Origin: Pedobacter indicus | GTDB taxonomy: Bacteria; Bacteroidota; Bacteroidia; Sphingobacteriales; Sphingobacteriaceae | Assembly (NCBI RefSeq): GCF_003449035.1 | Contig: NZ_QRGB01000001.1 | Span: forward strand, 2,976,001-3,040,000 | DNA length: 64,000 bases | Direction: 5' to 3' | Part shown: positions 34,982 through 44,918 of the stretch, piece by piece | How the letters are laid out: each line of letters starts with the position of its first letter | Position numbering within the stretch: position 1 is the first letter of the stretch | Notes under the pieces: generated by a model | What the model was told of the DNA's origin: nothing | What the model saw: only the letters and a program-made list of their open reading frames with translations | Database searches by the model: none | Made by a program: the position numbers and the translations under genes

Positions 34982-37195
34982 ATGAAGGAAATAGTAATCG
35001 ATTTAGAAGCGGAAAAGAAGGAGATTCTAAAACGATATCGTGCTCTTTTAAGAGCCTGCAAACCTACCCTTCAAAAAGGAGATAAGCAGATGATACGTAA
35101 AGCATTCGATATGGCATTGGAAAGCCATAAAGATATGCGTAGAAAATCTGGAGAACCGTATATATATCATCCAATCGCCGTTGCTCAAATTGCGGCAGAG
35201 GAGATAGGTCTTGGTACAACATCTATTGTATGTGCTCTACTACATGATGTTGTTGAAGATACCGATGTCTCTCTCTTAGACATTGAATTGATTTTTGGGA
35301 AGAAAGTGAGTAAAATTATCGATGGACTAACAAAGATCTCTGGAATTTTTGACCCCAATAGCTCCATTCAGGCAGAAAATTTCCGAAAAATGCTACTGAC
35401 CTTGGCAGACGATGTCCGAGTTATTCTGATCAAGTTAGCAGACCGTCTACACAATATGCGGACGATGGATTTCATGCCACGAGACAAACAACTTAAAATC
35501 GCGTCAGAAACTAGTTACTTATATGCCCCTCTTGCCCATCGATTAGGCTTGTATGCTATCAAATCGGAATTGGAAGATCTTTCGATGAAATATACCGATC
35601 AGGATACTTACAAGTTTATCGCAAAAAAACTGAATGAAAAAAAGGCTGAACGTGAAAGATATATCATTGAATTCATTGAGCCAATAGAAGAAATATTAAA
35701 GGAACAAGGACTTGACGCACACATTTTTGGCCGACCAAAATCCATCCATTCCATTTGGAATAAAATGCGAAAAAAGTCAACACCATTTGAAGAAGTCTAC
35801 GACCTCTTTGCTATCCGGATTATTATTAACTCCAAACCCGAGTTTGAGAAAGCAGATTGTTGGAAAGCTTATTCAATCGTGACTGATTTATACAGACCAA
35901 ATCCGGATCGATTGAGAGATTGGATCTCATCGCCTAAAGGCAACGGATACGAATCTTTGCATACAACAGTTATGGGTCCGAAAGGCCAATGGGTTGAGGT
36001 TCAGATAAGAACAACACGAATGAATGAGATTGCCGAAAAAGGTTTTGCCGCCCACTGGAAATACAAAGAATCGAACTCAGACAACGGATTGGATCAATGG
36101 ATACAAAAAGTTCGCGATATTCTTAGCAATCCGGAAAGTAATGCACTTGATTTTGTGGCAGACTTCAAAATGAATCTCTTTTCAGATGAGATCTTTATTT
36201 TTACACCAAAGGGAGCTCTGATACAATTACCCCAAGGAGCGACCGCATTGGATTTTGCGTTTGAAATTCATTCAGACCTCGGAGCCAGTTGTATAGGGGC
36301 AAAAGTAAATCATAAACTTGTCCCTATCTCGCACATTCTTCAGAATGGGGATCAGGTTGAAATCATAACTTCTACCAAGCAAACTCCAAAAGAAGATTGG
36401 TTAAATATCGTTAAAACAGCGAAAGCAAAATCAAAAATTAAATCTTCGTTAAAAGAAGAAAAACGACGTGTTGCAGAAGATGGAAAAGAAATTCTAGAGA
36501 GAAAACTAAAGTCGCTCAAAATCACATATAACACGGACAATCTCAATAAGCTAGCGTATTATTTTAAACTTCCCTCAACTCAAGATTTATTCTACAACGT
36601 TGCTAAAGAAGAGATCGACATAAAAGATTTGAAAGAATTCGCTGTCTCTGAAAAGTCAAATGAACTGGGACTCAATCATTTCAACTCACACGTTGAGGGG
36701 TTAGTAAAAAAAATCAACAAGAAGGGTCAAGAGACACTACTCATCGGTGATGAACTTCAAAAAATAGATTACACGCTATCTCCTTGTTGCAACCCAATTC
36801 CAGGTGATGACGTATTTGGCTTCGTAACGGTGAGTGATGGAATTAAAATCCATCGAAGTAATTGCCCAAACGCCGCAAGTTTAATGGCAAACTACGCATA
36901 CCGTATTGTAAAGGCTAAATGGACCTCACAAAAAGAACTTGCGTTTCTAACTGGCTTATCGATTGTCGGCATTGATGATGTCGGCTTAGTAAATCGGATT
37001 ACAAAGGTGATCTCTGAGGACTTTAAAATCAATATCCGATCAATCACGATCTCTAGTAATGAGGGTATTTTCGAAGGGTCAATTATGATCTTTGTGAACA
37101 GTACCGAGCATTTGGAAGCACTAATTAAGAGGTTAAAACAAATTAAAGGCATCACTGCAGTGAATCGTTTTGAATCTGAGGTGATAACACAGTAA
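34982..37195 (+). CDS. Bifunctional (p)ppGpp synthetase/hydrolase (Rel/SpoT)
   Basis: A 737-residue long RSH protein controlling the stringent response. The hydrolase domain is intact (ALLHDVVEDTD, His-88/Asp-89). The synthetase domain shows EVYDLFAIRI, SPKGNGYESLHTTV and EVQIRTTRMNEIAEKGFAAHWKYKE. A TGS domain (IFIFTPKGALIQLPQGATALDFAFEIHSDLG), a CC/ZFD-like region (LSPCCNPIPGDDVFGFV) and a C-terminal ACT domain follow, the full canonical layout. The start at ATG 34982 is downstream of a -7 box. Confidence 0.96.
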   Translation: MKEIVIDLEAEKKEILKRYRALLRACKPTLQKGDKQMIRKAFDMALESHKDMRRKSGEPYIYHPIAVAQIAAEEIGLGTTSIVCALLHDVVEDTDVSLLDIELIFGKKVSKIIDGLTKISGIFDPNSSIQAENFRKMLLTLADDVRVILIKLADRLHNMRTMDFMPRDKQLKIASETSYLYAPLAHRLGLYAIKSELEDLSMKYTDQDTYKFIAKKLNEKKAERERYIIEFIEPIEEILKEQGLDAHIFGRPKSIHSIWNKMRKKSTPFEEVYDLFAIRIIINSKPEFEKADCWKAYSIVTDLYRPNPDRLRDWISSPKGNGYESLHTTVMGPKGQWVEVQIRTTRMNEIAEKGFAAHWKYKESNSDNGLDQWIQKVRDILSNPESNALDFVADFKMNLFSDEIFIFTPKGALIQLPQGATALDFAFEIHSDLGASCIGAKVNHKLVPISHILQNGDQVEIITSTKQTPKEDWLNIVKTAKAKSKIKSSLKEEKRRVAEDGKEILERKLKSLKITYNTDNLNKLAYYFKLPSTQDLFYNVAKEEIDIKDLKEFAVSEKSNELGLNHFNSHVEGLVKKINKKGQETLLIGDELQKIDYTLSPCCNPIPGDDVFGFVTVSDGIKIHRSNCPNAASLMANYAYRIVKAKWTSQKELAFLTGLSIVGIDDVGLVNRITKVISEDFKINIRSITISSNEGIFEGSIMIFVNSTEHLEALIKRLKQIKGITAVNRFESEVITQ

Positions 37196-37270
37196 TGTCA
37201 CAATATGACCGTCTAAAGAAAAAACGAAATCACAATTACCCGAACATTCACATTTTCAATTTTTTTTGGG

Positions 37271-37278
37271 TAAATTTG
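37271..37278 (+). promoter_or_regulatory. -7 box (TAAATTTG) for the Fur-family gene
   Basis: TAAATTTG matches TAnnTTTG and lies 18 bases before the ATG at 37297. Confidence 0.5.
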
Positions 37279-37296
37279 ACTTTTTAACAAAAACAA

Positions 37297-37800
37297 ATGA
37301 CTAAGCAAGACTCATTTCAAGTTGTAAAGAAGATTTTTGAAGCCTATCTTGAGAATAAGAACTTGAGAAAAACTCCTGAACGCTTTGCCATATTGGAAGA
37401 AATCTACTCCCGTAATGATCACTTCGACGTGGAATCTCTTTACATCCACATGAAGAATAAAAAATATCGTGTCAGCAGAGCAACTGTTTACAATACGCTA
37501 GAATTATTGGTTTCGTGTGATTTGGTTAAGAAACATCAGTTTGGAAAGAACATGGCACAGTTCGAAAAATCCTACGGGTTTAAGCAACATGACCATGTCA
37601 TCTGTATTGAGTGTAGCAAAGTTGTTGAGTTTTGCGACCCGCGCATCCATCAAATTCAAACAATGATTGGTGAGTTGCTCAACTTTGACATTAAACATCA
37701 TTCATTAAACCTTTATGGTGTATGTAGTTCATGTGCCACCAAGCGTGCGAAACGAGAAGAAAACTCATTAGAAAAAACCTCTTCTCGAGCCTATACGTAA
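37297..37800 (+). CDS. Fur-family metal-dependent transcriptional regulator
   Basis: A 167-residue Fur-superfamily repressor. The winged-helix domain ([48 protein letters not shown]) is followed by the metal-binding dimerisation domain with [17 protein letters not shown] and the second CSSC pair for structural zinc. Fur, PerR and Zur cannot be separated by eye. It is followed by purA after 48 bases; no Fur-box palindrome was identified. Confidence 0.95.
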   Translation: MTKQDSFQVVKKIFEAYLENKNLRKTPERFAILEEIYSRNDHFDVESLYIHMKNKKYRVSRATVYNTLELLVSCDLVKKHQFGKNMAQFEKSYGFKQHDHVICIECSKVVEFCDPRIHQIQTMIGELLNFDIKHHSLNLYGVCSSCATKRAKREENSLEKTSSRAYT

Positions 37801-37848
37801 TCTTTATTATTTAAAATATATAATTCTCACTCTCTATTTCAAATAACT

Positions 37849-39123
37849 ATGCAAGTTGATATACTTTTGGGTCTTCAATGGGGCGATGAAGGTAAAGGAA
37901 AAATCGTTGACGTTCTTTGTTCTCAATACGATCTGATTGCGCGCTTTCAAGGTGGTCCAAATGCAGGACATACATTGGAGTTCGATGATCAAAAATATGT
38001 ATTGAATACCATTCCGTCTGGCATTTTCAATCGAAAGACATTAAACCTAATTGGAAATGGTGTAGTCATTGACCCAATTATATTAAAAAGAGAAATAGAC
38101 AATCTAAAGAAGAGTGGTTACGATCCCATCAGTACGGGCAACCTAGTCATCGCGAGAAAGGCACACCTGATACTACCGACACATCAACTATTAGATGCCG
38201 CCTCTGAGTCTAAAATGGGAGCCGATAAGATCGGTTCTACACTAAAAGGGATTGGACCAACGTATATGGACAAGACCGGCCGGAATGGATTGCGTGTAGG
38301 TGACACAACTTTAAGGGATTTTAAGGAACGTTATCAGCGTCTGGTAGAAAAACACCAATCGATTCTATCTCATTATGGAGAGATACCGGACTTTTCGGAA
38401 AAGGAAACCGCTTTCTTCGAAGCAATCGAATTTTTAAAATCAATACCTCACGTAGATAGTGAGCATCTGGTAAATAAATACCTAAAGGAAGGCAAATCTG
38501 TCTTAGCTGAGGGAGCTCAAGGAACACTCTTAGATATCGACTTTGGCTCTTATCCTTTTGTAACTTCATCAAATACTACATCAGCTGGGGCGTGTACAGG
38601 TCTTGGAATTGCTCCAAAAACAATTGGCAAGGTAATTGGCATCTTTAAGGCCTATTGCACACGCGTTGGAGGTGGTCCATTTCCTACAGAATTGGACGAT
38701 GAGATAGGAGAAGAACTACGACAAATCGGCCATGAGTTTGGTGCGACGACAGGTAGATCTCGTAGAACTGGTTGGATTGATATTCCGGCGTTACGTTATG
38801 CTATCATGTTGAATGGTGTCACCGAATTAGTTATGACTAAAGCCGATGTGTTGAGTGGTTTCAAAGAAATCAGCGTATGTACACACTACATCCACAACGG
38901 CAATAAAATCGATTACATGCCTTATGATATTATCACTGAACAACCGGTTCCGGTCTTTGAAAACCTATCAGGCTGGCAAGAAGATATCACAAAAGTAACC
39001 AACAAAGATGAAATACCAGAAGCTCTACAGTCTTATATACATTATTTAGAGGACAAACTCGAGGTTCCGATTCGTTACCTTTCTGTGGGTCCTGATCGGG
39101 TGCAAACTTTGGTTTTAAAATAA
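37849..39123 (+). CDS. purA: Adenylosuccinate synthetase
   Basis: A 424-residue GTP-dependent enzyme that joins IMP and aspartate in AMP synthesis. GLQWGDEGKGKIVD at the N-terminus holds the P-loop and catalytic Asp; NAGHTLEF, IGSTLKGIGPTYMDKTGRNGLRVGD, LAEGAQGTLLDIDFGSYPFVTSSN and TTGRSRRTGWIDIPALRYA are family signatures. Length is standard. It follows the Fur-family gene and precedes the chorismate-binding enzyme by 6 bases, so the last two share a transcript. Confidence 0.97.
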   Translation: MQVDILLGLQWGDEGKGKIVDVLCSQYDLIARFQGGPNAGHTLEFDDQKYVLNTIPSGIFNRKTLNLIGNGVVIDPIILKREIDNLKKSGYDPISTGNLVIARKAHLILPTHQLLDAASESKMGADKIGSTLKGIGPTYMDKTGRNGLRVGDTTLRDFKERYQRLVEKHQSILSHYGEIPDFSEKETAFFEAIEFLKSIPHVDSEHLVNKYLKEGKSVLAEGAQGTLLDIDFGSYPFVTSSNTTSAGACTGLGIAPKTIGKVIGIFKAYCTRVGGGPFPTELDDEIGEELRQIGHEFGATTGRSRRTGWIDIPALRYAIMLNGVTELVMTKADVLSGFKEISVCTHYIHNGNKIDYMPYDIITEQPVPVFENLSGWQEDITKVTNKDEIPEALQSYIHYLEDKLEVPIRYLSVGPDRVQTLVLK

Positions 39124-39129
39124 CTACCA

Positions 39130-40353
39130 GTGGTTTACGAACCCAACGACATTAATTTATTTAAAGAAAAAGCCCGTTTATGGGCTTCTTCTTTTTCTAC
39201 CGTATGCATAATGGATTCTAATGGGTATTCTGACCCCTATGGATCCTTTGCATTACGAATTGCTATCGGAGAAAAAGACCGTTATCAATCAAATGATCAT
39301 GAAAAAATAAAGGAACTAGAACATTTCATAGATAGACATCCAAACACGTTCATCCCCGGTTATTTTTCGTACGATAGACATATATTTTTCTTTGTTCCCA
39401 AAATCCTGCTTGATATCACCGAAAAAACAGTTATCATACATGCGGCTGACCCAAATTCGGTTGTTCAAAAAATTGAAGAAACTCCGATTAAATATCAAAA
39501 GGTCAACTTTCAAGGGAAAATTCAACCATGCATGAGTCGCGACGATTATCGCAATGCTTTTAATGCCTTACGAAAGCATATTTTAAGAGGTGATATCTAC
39601 GAAGTGAACCTCTGTCAGGAGTTTTATGCAGAAAATGCCAGCCTAGACCCTTTTGCTGCCTACATCGAGTTAAATGCTATTTCGCCAACACCGTTTTCTT
39701 GTTTTTTCAAATATGATGATATTTCGTTGATTTCTGCATCACCTGAACGCTTTTTATATCACAATCATAATACAATTATCTCCCAGCCTATTAAGGGCAC
39801 CGCACCTAGAGGCAAGACTCCCTACGAGGATAAGGCTATTGTCGAAAAGCTAAAAAATAGCCCTAAAGAACAGAGTGAAAATATTATGATTGTTGACCTT
39901 GTCAGAAATGATCTTACGGCCAGTGCCCAACCCGGCACGGTAACAGTCAATGAACTGTTGGGAGTCTATAGTTTTAAACAGGTACACCAACTCATTTCTA
40001 CCGTCAGCTGCAAAGCAAAGTCCGGCATTGATTCGACTAACATAATTGCGAATACGTTTCCACCAGGTTCTATGACAGGTGCTCCGAAACTTCGTGCAAT
40101 GGAACTCATCGGAAAATACGAGAAGTCTAAAAGAGGAATCTATTCTGGTTCGATCGGGTACTTTGAAGGAAAAGGAAAATTCGATTTTAATGTCGTGATC
40201 CGAACATTAATATATAATACCAAGGAAAATTACCTATCATTTCATGTCGGCGGAGCAGTGACCGCCCAATCTATTGAGGAAGACGAGTACAATGAATGTT
40301 TATTAAAAGCATCCGCCATACGACAGATGCTTTCAAAAAATGCTATTACCTAG
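39130..40353 (+). CDS. Chorismate-binding enzyme, PabB/TrpE-like component I
   Basis: A 407-residue chorismate-utilising enzyme, most like aminodeoxychorismate synthase component I. LRGDIYEVNLCQEF, ISASPERFLY, PIKGTAPRGKT, ENIMIVDLVRNDL, FPPGSMTGAPKLRAMELI and the final GGAVTAQSIEEDEYNEC are the conserved blocks around the active site. The PIKGT motif, with Lys rather than the Ala of anthranilate synthase, favours the PabB (aminodeoxychorismate) role. The start is GTG, 6 bases after purA. The 3' end overlaps the convergent M48 gene by 8 bases. Confidence 0.92.
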   Translation: MVYEPNDINLFKEKARLWASSFSTVCIMDSNGYSDPYGSFALRIAIGEKDRYQSNDHEKIKELEHFIDRHPNTFIPGYFSYDRHIFFFVPKILLDITEKTVIIHAADPNSVVQKIEETPIKYQKVNFQGKIQPCMSRDDYRNAFNALRKHILRGDIYEVNLCQEFYAENASLDPFAAYIELNAISPTPFSCFFKYDDISLISASPERFLYHNHNTIISQPIKGTAPRGKTPYEDKAIVEKLKNSPKEQSENIMIVDLVRNDLTASAQPGTVTVNELLGVYSFKQVHQLISTVSCKAKSGIDSTNIIANTFPPGSMTGAPKLRAMELIGKYEKSKRGIYSGSIGYFEGKGKFDFNVVIRTLIYNTKENYLSFHVGGAVTAQSIEEDEYNECLLKASAIRQMLSKNAIT

Positions 40354-41155
40354 CCTTATAATATTCCATTGCTTCTGGAATCAGCTTTTGTATATTTTTA
40401 ATGCGTCTAGCATCGCTTGGGTGAGAGCTTAAAAACTCAGGTGGAGCTCCAGCTCCTTCTTTCGCATCCATCATACGCGTCCAGAATTCTGCAGCTTCAT
40501 TCGGGTTATAACCTGCCATGGCCATAAAAATCAACCCCATACGATCCGCTTCTGATTCCTGATTACGAGAATAGTTTAGCAAAGCCAATTGTCCACCAAT
40601 ACCGTACAGCTGATTAACAACAGCTTGTGTTGCTTGTGATTGACCGGAAGAGGCTACACCAACAACAGCGCCTCCCCCTTGGGCTAGAACCATCTGCGAT
40701 GCACGCTCAGCCGAGTGTTTTGCAATCGCGTGGGCAATCTCATGCCCCATTACTGCAGCTAACCCCGCCTCATTTTTCGTAACAGGTAAAATCCCCGTAA
40801 AGATAGCAACCTTACCTCCCGGCATACACCATGCATTTATATTTTTATCTTTTACCAGAGCAAATTGCCAATCAAAATTATATTGATCACCCATGCCATT
40901 TTCATTAAAGTATGTCGTAATAGCTCTCGAAATCCGCTGACCAACACGCTGAACTTCATTCGCGTCAGACGTTCCTTTAATGACTGTTGTTTCCGGACTA
41001 TTTAGAAAATCCCTGTAGGCCAAAGAAGCTTGCTCCCTTAATCCACTATCGTCAATAAGACTCAACTGCTTCCGACCGGTAAATGGCACTGTTGAACAGG
41101 CGCTTATTAATCCAATTAATAAAAAACTGCCAATTATCCTTTGTATATTTTTCAT
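40346..41155 (-). CDS. M48-family metallopeptidase lipoprotein
   Basis: A 269-residue lipoprotein (LISACS lipobox, Cys-20) with an M48 zinc-peptidase domain. GHEIAHAIAKH gives the HExxH motif at residues 138-142, and NQESEADRMGLIFMAMAGYNP holds the third ligand Glu. INAWCMPGGKVAIFTGIL is the usual strand before it. Such LoiP/BepA-like enzymes act on outer-membrane proteins in the periplasm. Its last 8 bases overlap the convergent PabB-like gene. Confidence 0.94.
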   Translation of the reverse strand: MKNIQRIIGSFLLIGLISACSTVPFTGRKQLSLIDDSGLREQASLAYRDFLNSPETTVIKGTSDANEVQRVGQRISRAITTYFNENGMGDQYNFDWQFALVKDKNINAWCMPGGKVAIFTGILPVTKNEAGLAAVMGHEIAHAIAKHSAERASQMVLAQGGGAVVGVASSGQSQATQAVVNQLYGIGGQLALLNYSRNQESEADRMGLIFMAMAGYNPNEAAEFWTRMMDAKEGAGAPPEFLSSHPSDARRIKNIQKLIPEAMEYYKAR

Positions 41156-41227
41156 TGCATCCTAAAATTTAAATTGTTTTCAAAAAGTAAAAAAGCAATT
41201 TATATGCCACTTAGAAATCGGCAGAAA

Positions 41228-41869
41228 TTATTTTCCTGCGAATAAATTAACTTTTGATTCCTTGCCTTTGAGAAGTCGCTCAATATTTTTCTGGTGAGTT
41301 ATCAGAATAAGTGCACAGATGCAGATTCCATAAAGTAGTATCGACTTCACAGAGGTATGGAAAACAAACGAAACACTGAACGGAAAGGCAAAGCCTGCAG
41401 AGATCGAACTAAGAGAAACGTATCTCGTTGTTATCAGCACCACAAGAAACACACCTACGCATATCATTGCTGCGCCGAAGTGGATAGCAAGCACCATCCC
41501 GAAAAGAGTTGCTACACCTTTTCCTCCACGGAAACCCGCAAATACAGGAAACAAGTGCCCTAAAACCGCTATGACGCCCAAAATAAGTTGATAGTTTATA
41601 AAGAGGATCGAACTCTCGGGCCCCGTCACCGAAACACCGATAAAATAAGCTAAATTGGTTGCCGTCCACCCCTTTGCAATATCGATAACCATAACGCCCA
41701 CACCCGCCTTCGCCCCCAATACCCTGAACGTATTTGTTGCTCCTGCATTTCCGCTACCGAATTCACGGACATCGACTCCGTAAAAAGATTGACCTAACCA
41801 CACGGCAGTAGGTATCGACCCAAACAGGTAAGCGGCTAATAAGGCTAGAATAGAAGCAAAAGATATCAT
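41228..41869 (-). CDS. plsY: Glycerol-3-phosphate acyltransferase PlsY
   Basis: A 213-residue polytopic membrane enzyme that acylates glycerol-3-phosphate with acyl-phosphate in phospholipid synthesis. All three family motifs are seen: GSIPTAVWLG, REFGSGNAGATNTFRVLG and a GHLFPVFAGFRGGKGVAT block. About five to six hydrophobic helices are visible. Its start overlaps the nadC stop by 4 bases, so the two are translationally coupled. Confidence 0.96.
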   Translation of the reverse strand: MISFASILALLAAYLFGSIPTAVWLGQSFYGVDVREFGSGNAGATNTFRVLGAKAGVGVMVIDIAKGWTATNLAYFIGVSVTGPESSILFINYQLILGVIAVLGHLFPVFAGFRGGKGVATLFGMVLAIHFGAAMICVGVFLVVLITTRYVSLSSISAGFAFPFSVSFVFHTSVKSILLYGICICALILITHQKNIERLLKGKESKVNLFAGK

Positions 41870-42738
41870 TTATCTACTGGCTTGTTTGCATCACTTTTAA
41901 GACTAATATCTAAACTTTTAACGGAATGAGTCAAAGCCCCCATTGATATATAGTCTACGCCACAAAGAGCGTAGTCGTAAGCGTTTTCAAAGGTAATACC
42001 TCCCGATGCCTCAGTAATAAATCTCCCGTCGACAAGTTTAACAGCCTCTTTCAATATATCGAGATCAAAGTTATCTAACAATATTCTTTCAACGCCTCCA
42101 TGATCAATAACCTGGTTCAGTTCCTGAAGATTCCGTACCTCGATTTCGATATCAATTTTCTTTGGCAACGTTTTCCGATACTCATTAGCGGCATCTAGCG
42201 CCTTTTTAATCCCACCAGCAAAATCAACATGATTATCTTTAATAAGAATCATATCATATAGACCGAAACGATGATTTACACCTCCTCCGATCCGAACTGC
42301 CTCTTTTTCTAGAAACCGTAACCCAGGTGTTGTTTTACGAGTGTCCAGCACTTTAGTCTTAGTTCCTGCTAATGATTGAACAACCCGATTCGTCACCGTC
42401 GCAATCCCACTCATTCGCTGCATAACGTTCAAAACAAGTCGCTCAGCAAGTAATATACTATGCACACTACCCTCTACTTCAAGAAGAATATCTCCTGGCT
42501 TAACCCGATTACCATCAGCGATTAAGGGATTGATTTTCAACGCAGGATCGATTTGATGAAAAACAGCAAGAGCCACTTTAACACCGGCTAATATCCCTGC
42601 CTCTTTTATTAACATATATGCTTTCCCAGTACTTCCTTTCGGTATCGTAGATAACGATGTATGATCACCATCACCGACATCTTCTCTGATCGCCATTTCG
42701 ACGAATTGATAAATAACACTCTTTCCTATTTGATCCAT
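41866..42738 (-). CDS. nadC: Nicotinate-nucleotide pyrophosphorylase (carboxylating)
   Basis: A 290-residue enzyme that makes nicotinate mononucleotide from quinolinate and PRPP in NAD synthesis. AIREDVGDGDHTS, RLVLNVMQRMSGIAT, VLDTRKTTPGLRFLEKEAVRIGGGVNHR, LIKDNH and EIEVRNLQEL are diagnostic. ATG 42738 is the family start; the longest frame starts at a TTG within the -7 box. It is transcribed with plsY. Confidence 0.96.
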   Translation of the reverse strand: MDQIGKSVIYQFVEMAIREDVGDGDHTSLSTIPKGSTGKAYMLIKEAGILAGVKVALAVFHQIDPALKINPLIADGNRVKPGDILLEVEGSVHSILLAERLVLNVMQRMSGIATVTNRVVQSLAGTKTKVLDTRKTTPGLRFLEKEAVRIGGGVNHRFGLYDMILIKDNHVDFAGGIKKALDAANEYRKTLPKKIDIEIEVRNLQELNQVIDHGGVERILLDNFDLDILKEAVKLVDGRFITEASGGITFENAYDYALCGVDYISMGALTHSVKSLDISLKSDANKPVDK

Positions 42739-42756
42739 ATCGATTATTTTTCGAGT

Positions 42757-42764
42757 CAAAAATA
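42757..42764 (-). promoter_or_regulatory. -7 box (TATTTTTG) for nadC-plsY
   Basis: CAAAAATA on this strand reads TATTTTTG toward nadC, 18 bases from ATG 42738, and matches TAnnTTTG. Confidence 0.5.
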
Positions 42765-42808
42765 ATAAATTGCCTCGAAAAACAACGCTATTCTACAAAA
42801 TCACTATC

Positions 42809-43201
42809 CTAGTCAACGGCCTTTTCAATTCTCAGTTCAACTATTTGTGCTTTGTTACTATCAACTCGGAGGGAGTATGAAACTCTGAAATTACCCTTAT
42901 TCGTGGCCAATTCAATCACTGCATGTTTATAGCTTGTACTGTTATTTAGGCGGTGGATAATTTTTGCAGAACGTGGTTCATGGGCGTTCAAAAAACTATT
43001 CAATATGATCTCGGCCTGTACTTTAGAGTAAACGTTACTGTCATTTAAAATTGAAAGATTAATGGTGGACGCGAAATGTTCGGATATTTCTTTGGTGTTG
43101 CCCGACTGAAAAGAGCTAGAAATCTCTTCAATAATGTCGCCTCCAACGTTCGAAAACGTAAAAAAACACAGCAACAGCGCCTTTATAAAGAAAACTTTCA
43201 T
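42809..43201 (-). CDS. DUF4783 exported protein
   Basis: A 130-residue protein with a signal peptide (about residues 1-20) and a DUF4783 domain: DIIEEISSSFQSGNTKEISEHF, VYSKVQAEIILNSFLNAHEP and NKGNFRVSYSLRVDS...IVELRIEKA. The fold resembles NTF2-like proteins and the family is limited to Bacteroidota. Function is unknown. A full promoter lies upstream. It ends 44 bases before the nadC -7 box. Confidence 0.9.
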   Translation of the reverse strand: MKVFFIKALLLCFFTFSNVGGDIIEEISSSFQSGNTKEISEHFASTINLSILNDSNVYSKVQAEIILNSFLNAHEPRSAKIIHRLNNSTSYKHAVIELATNKGNFRVSYSLRVDSNKAQIVELRIEKAVD

Positions 43202-43230
43202 TTATTATGTATATCTAATTAATATATAGT

Positions 43231-43262
43231 CAAAATTATTAAACCATTTCTTTCGAACCAAA
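43231..43262 (-). promoter_or_regulatory. Complete Bacteroidota-type promoter for the DUF4783 gene
   Basis: Toward the gene it reads TTTG (43259-43262), a 20-base spacer, then TAATTTTG (43231-43238), matching -33 TTTG and -7 TAnnTTTG with ideal spacing. The leader would be about 25 bases. Confidence 0.6.
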
Positions 43263-43320
43263 AATATGCCAGTAATTATAAAACGCGGTGGATTCTTATT
43301 CTAGTCGCCTAATTATTTTG

Positions 43321-43328
43321 TAGATTTG
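43321..43328 (+). promoter_or_regulatory. -7 box (TAGATTTG) for gpmI
   Basis: TAGATTTG matches TAnnTTTG, 22 bases before the gpmI ATG. No clear -33 TTG. Confidence 0.5.
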
Positions 43329-43350
43329 CCATTATAAACATTACAACTAG

Positions 43351-44877
43351 ATGCAAAATAATAAGAAAGTAATGCTTATGATCCTCGACGGTTGGGGTTA
43401 TGGTAAGCATGATACAAGCAATGCTGTAGAGGCAGCACAAACACCTTTTTTTAATAGCCTAATAGAAAAATACCCCAATTCAAAATTACAGGCATCAGGC
43501 GAATTTGTCGGTTTACCCGACGGACAGATGGGAAATTCTGAAGTTGGACATATGAATTTGGGAGCTGGTCGAATTGTATATCAAGAACTTGGCCGGATCA
43601 ACAAGGCGATCATTGATGACGAACTAAAAAGCAATGACACTCTTGTAGAAGCATTTAATTATGCCAAAGCCAACCATAAAAAAACACATTTCATTGGTCT
43701 TTTGTCAGACGGTGGTGTACATTCACACATTAACCATCTGATAGGTTTAGTAAAAGCCGCGACCGAAGCAGGCTTACAAGACGTATTTATTCATGCTTTC
43801 TTGGATGGTCGCGATACGGATCCCAATTCTGGAAAAGGCCACCTGGAAACACTGCAAACAAACTTATCCTCTCTTGGTACAGGTGAGATCGCCAGTGCAA
43901 TCGGTCGATACTATGCTATGGACAGAGATAACCGCTGGGAGCGCGTTCAGCAGGCCTATGATCTTCTTGTTCACGGTAAAGGGGCAACGACCACCGACAT
44001 CATAGCCGCGGTCGAAAAATCTTATCAGAACGGCGTTACAGATGAATTCGTAAAACCTATTGTCAAAGTGAACCAAGCAGGCCAACCAGTCACTAAGATT
44101 GAAGATGGTGATGTTGTTATTTGTTACAATTTCAGGACAGACCGTGCGAGAGAAATCACAACCGCCTTGACCCAAAAACCACTACCCGAATATGGTATGC
44201 ATCCATTAACACTGCACTATGTTACGATGACTACATACGATGAGACATTTGCAAATATAAATGTAGTCTTCAAAAAAGATGACATTACGCAAACTCTCGG
44301 CGAAATATTGGAACAAAATGGTAAAACGCAAGTACGCATAGCAGAAACCGAAAAATATCCGCATGTCACTTTCTTCTTTTCTGGAGGACGGGAAAAGGAA
44401 TTTATTAACGAAAGACGGCTCTTAATTCCATCACCAAAGGTTGCTACCTACGATTTACAACCTGAAATGAGCGCTCAGGGTATAGCAGACACTATCTGCT
44501 CCGACATCGAAAGTAATCAGCCAGACTTCATATGCCTTAACTTTGCTAATCCAGATATGGTTGGCCACACTGGTGTATTCGAAGCGGTTGTCAAAGCAGT
44601 GGAAAAGGTTGATCAATGTGCCCAACAGACCGTTGAGTGTGGATTGAGGAACGGCTATTCTTTCATCATTCTTGCAGATCATGGCAATGCAGAATTTATG
44701 ATAAACGGAGATGGCTCGGTGAATACCGCACATACGACGAACCTTGTTCCCTGCATCCTGATAGATAAGGATCATCATTCGATTAAAGACGGCAAGCTCG
44801 GCGACGTTGCACCTACTATTTTGAAATTATTAGGCGCTCCCGTCCCAGAAGCGATGACCGGAACACCATTGGTATAA
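43351..44877 (+). CDS. gpmI: 2,3-bisphosphoglycerate-independent phosphoglycerate mutase
   Basis: A 508-residue Mn-dependent glycolytic enzyme interconverting 3- and 2-phosphoglycerate. MLMILDGWGYG gives the first metal site, GQMGNSEVGHMNLGAGR the catalytic Ser-63, and ADHGNAEFM plus NTAHTTNLVPCIL the C-terminal ligands. The inserted transferase domain (DGRDTDPNSGKGHLE, IGRYYAMDRDNRW) is intact. A small lipoprotein gene follows after 41 bases. Confidence 0.97.
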   Translation: MQNNKKVMLMILDGWGYGKHDTSNAVEAAQTPFFNSLIEKYPNSKLQASGEFVGLPDGQMGNSEVGHMNLGAGRIVYQELGRINKAIIDDELKSNDTLVEAFNYAKANHKKTHFIGLLSDGGVHSHINHLIGLVKAATEAGLQDVFIHAFLDGRDTDPNSGKGHLETLQTNLSSLGTGEIASAIGRYYAMDRDNRWERVQQAYDLLVHGKGATTTDIIAAVEKSYQNGVTDEFVKPIVKVNQAGQPVTKIEDGDVVICYNFRTDRAREITTALTQKPLPEYGMHPLTLHYVTMTTYDETFANINVVFKKDDITQTLGEILEQNGKTQVRIAETEKYPHVTFFFSGGREKEFINERRLLIPSPKVATYDLQPEMSAQGIADTICSDIESNQPDFICLNFANPDMVGHTGVFEAVVKAVEKVDQCAQQTVECGLRNGYSFIILADHGNAEFMINGDGSVNTAHTTNLVPCILIDKDHHSIKDGKLGDVAPTILKLLGAPVPEAMTGTPLV

Positions 44878-44918
44878 GAAGACCCTAAAAGTATAAGACG
44901 AGCCAAAAGTAAAAACAT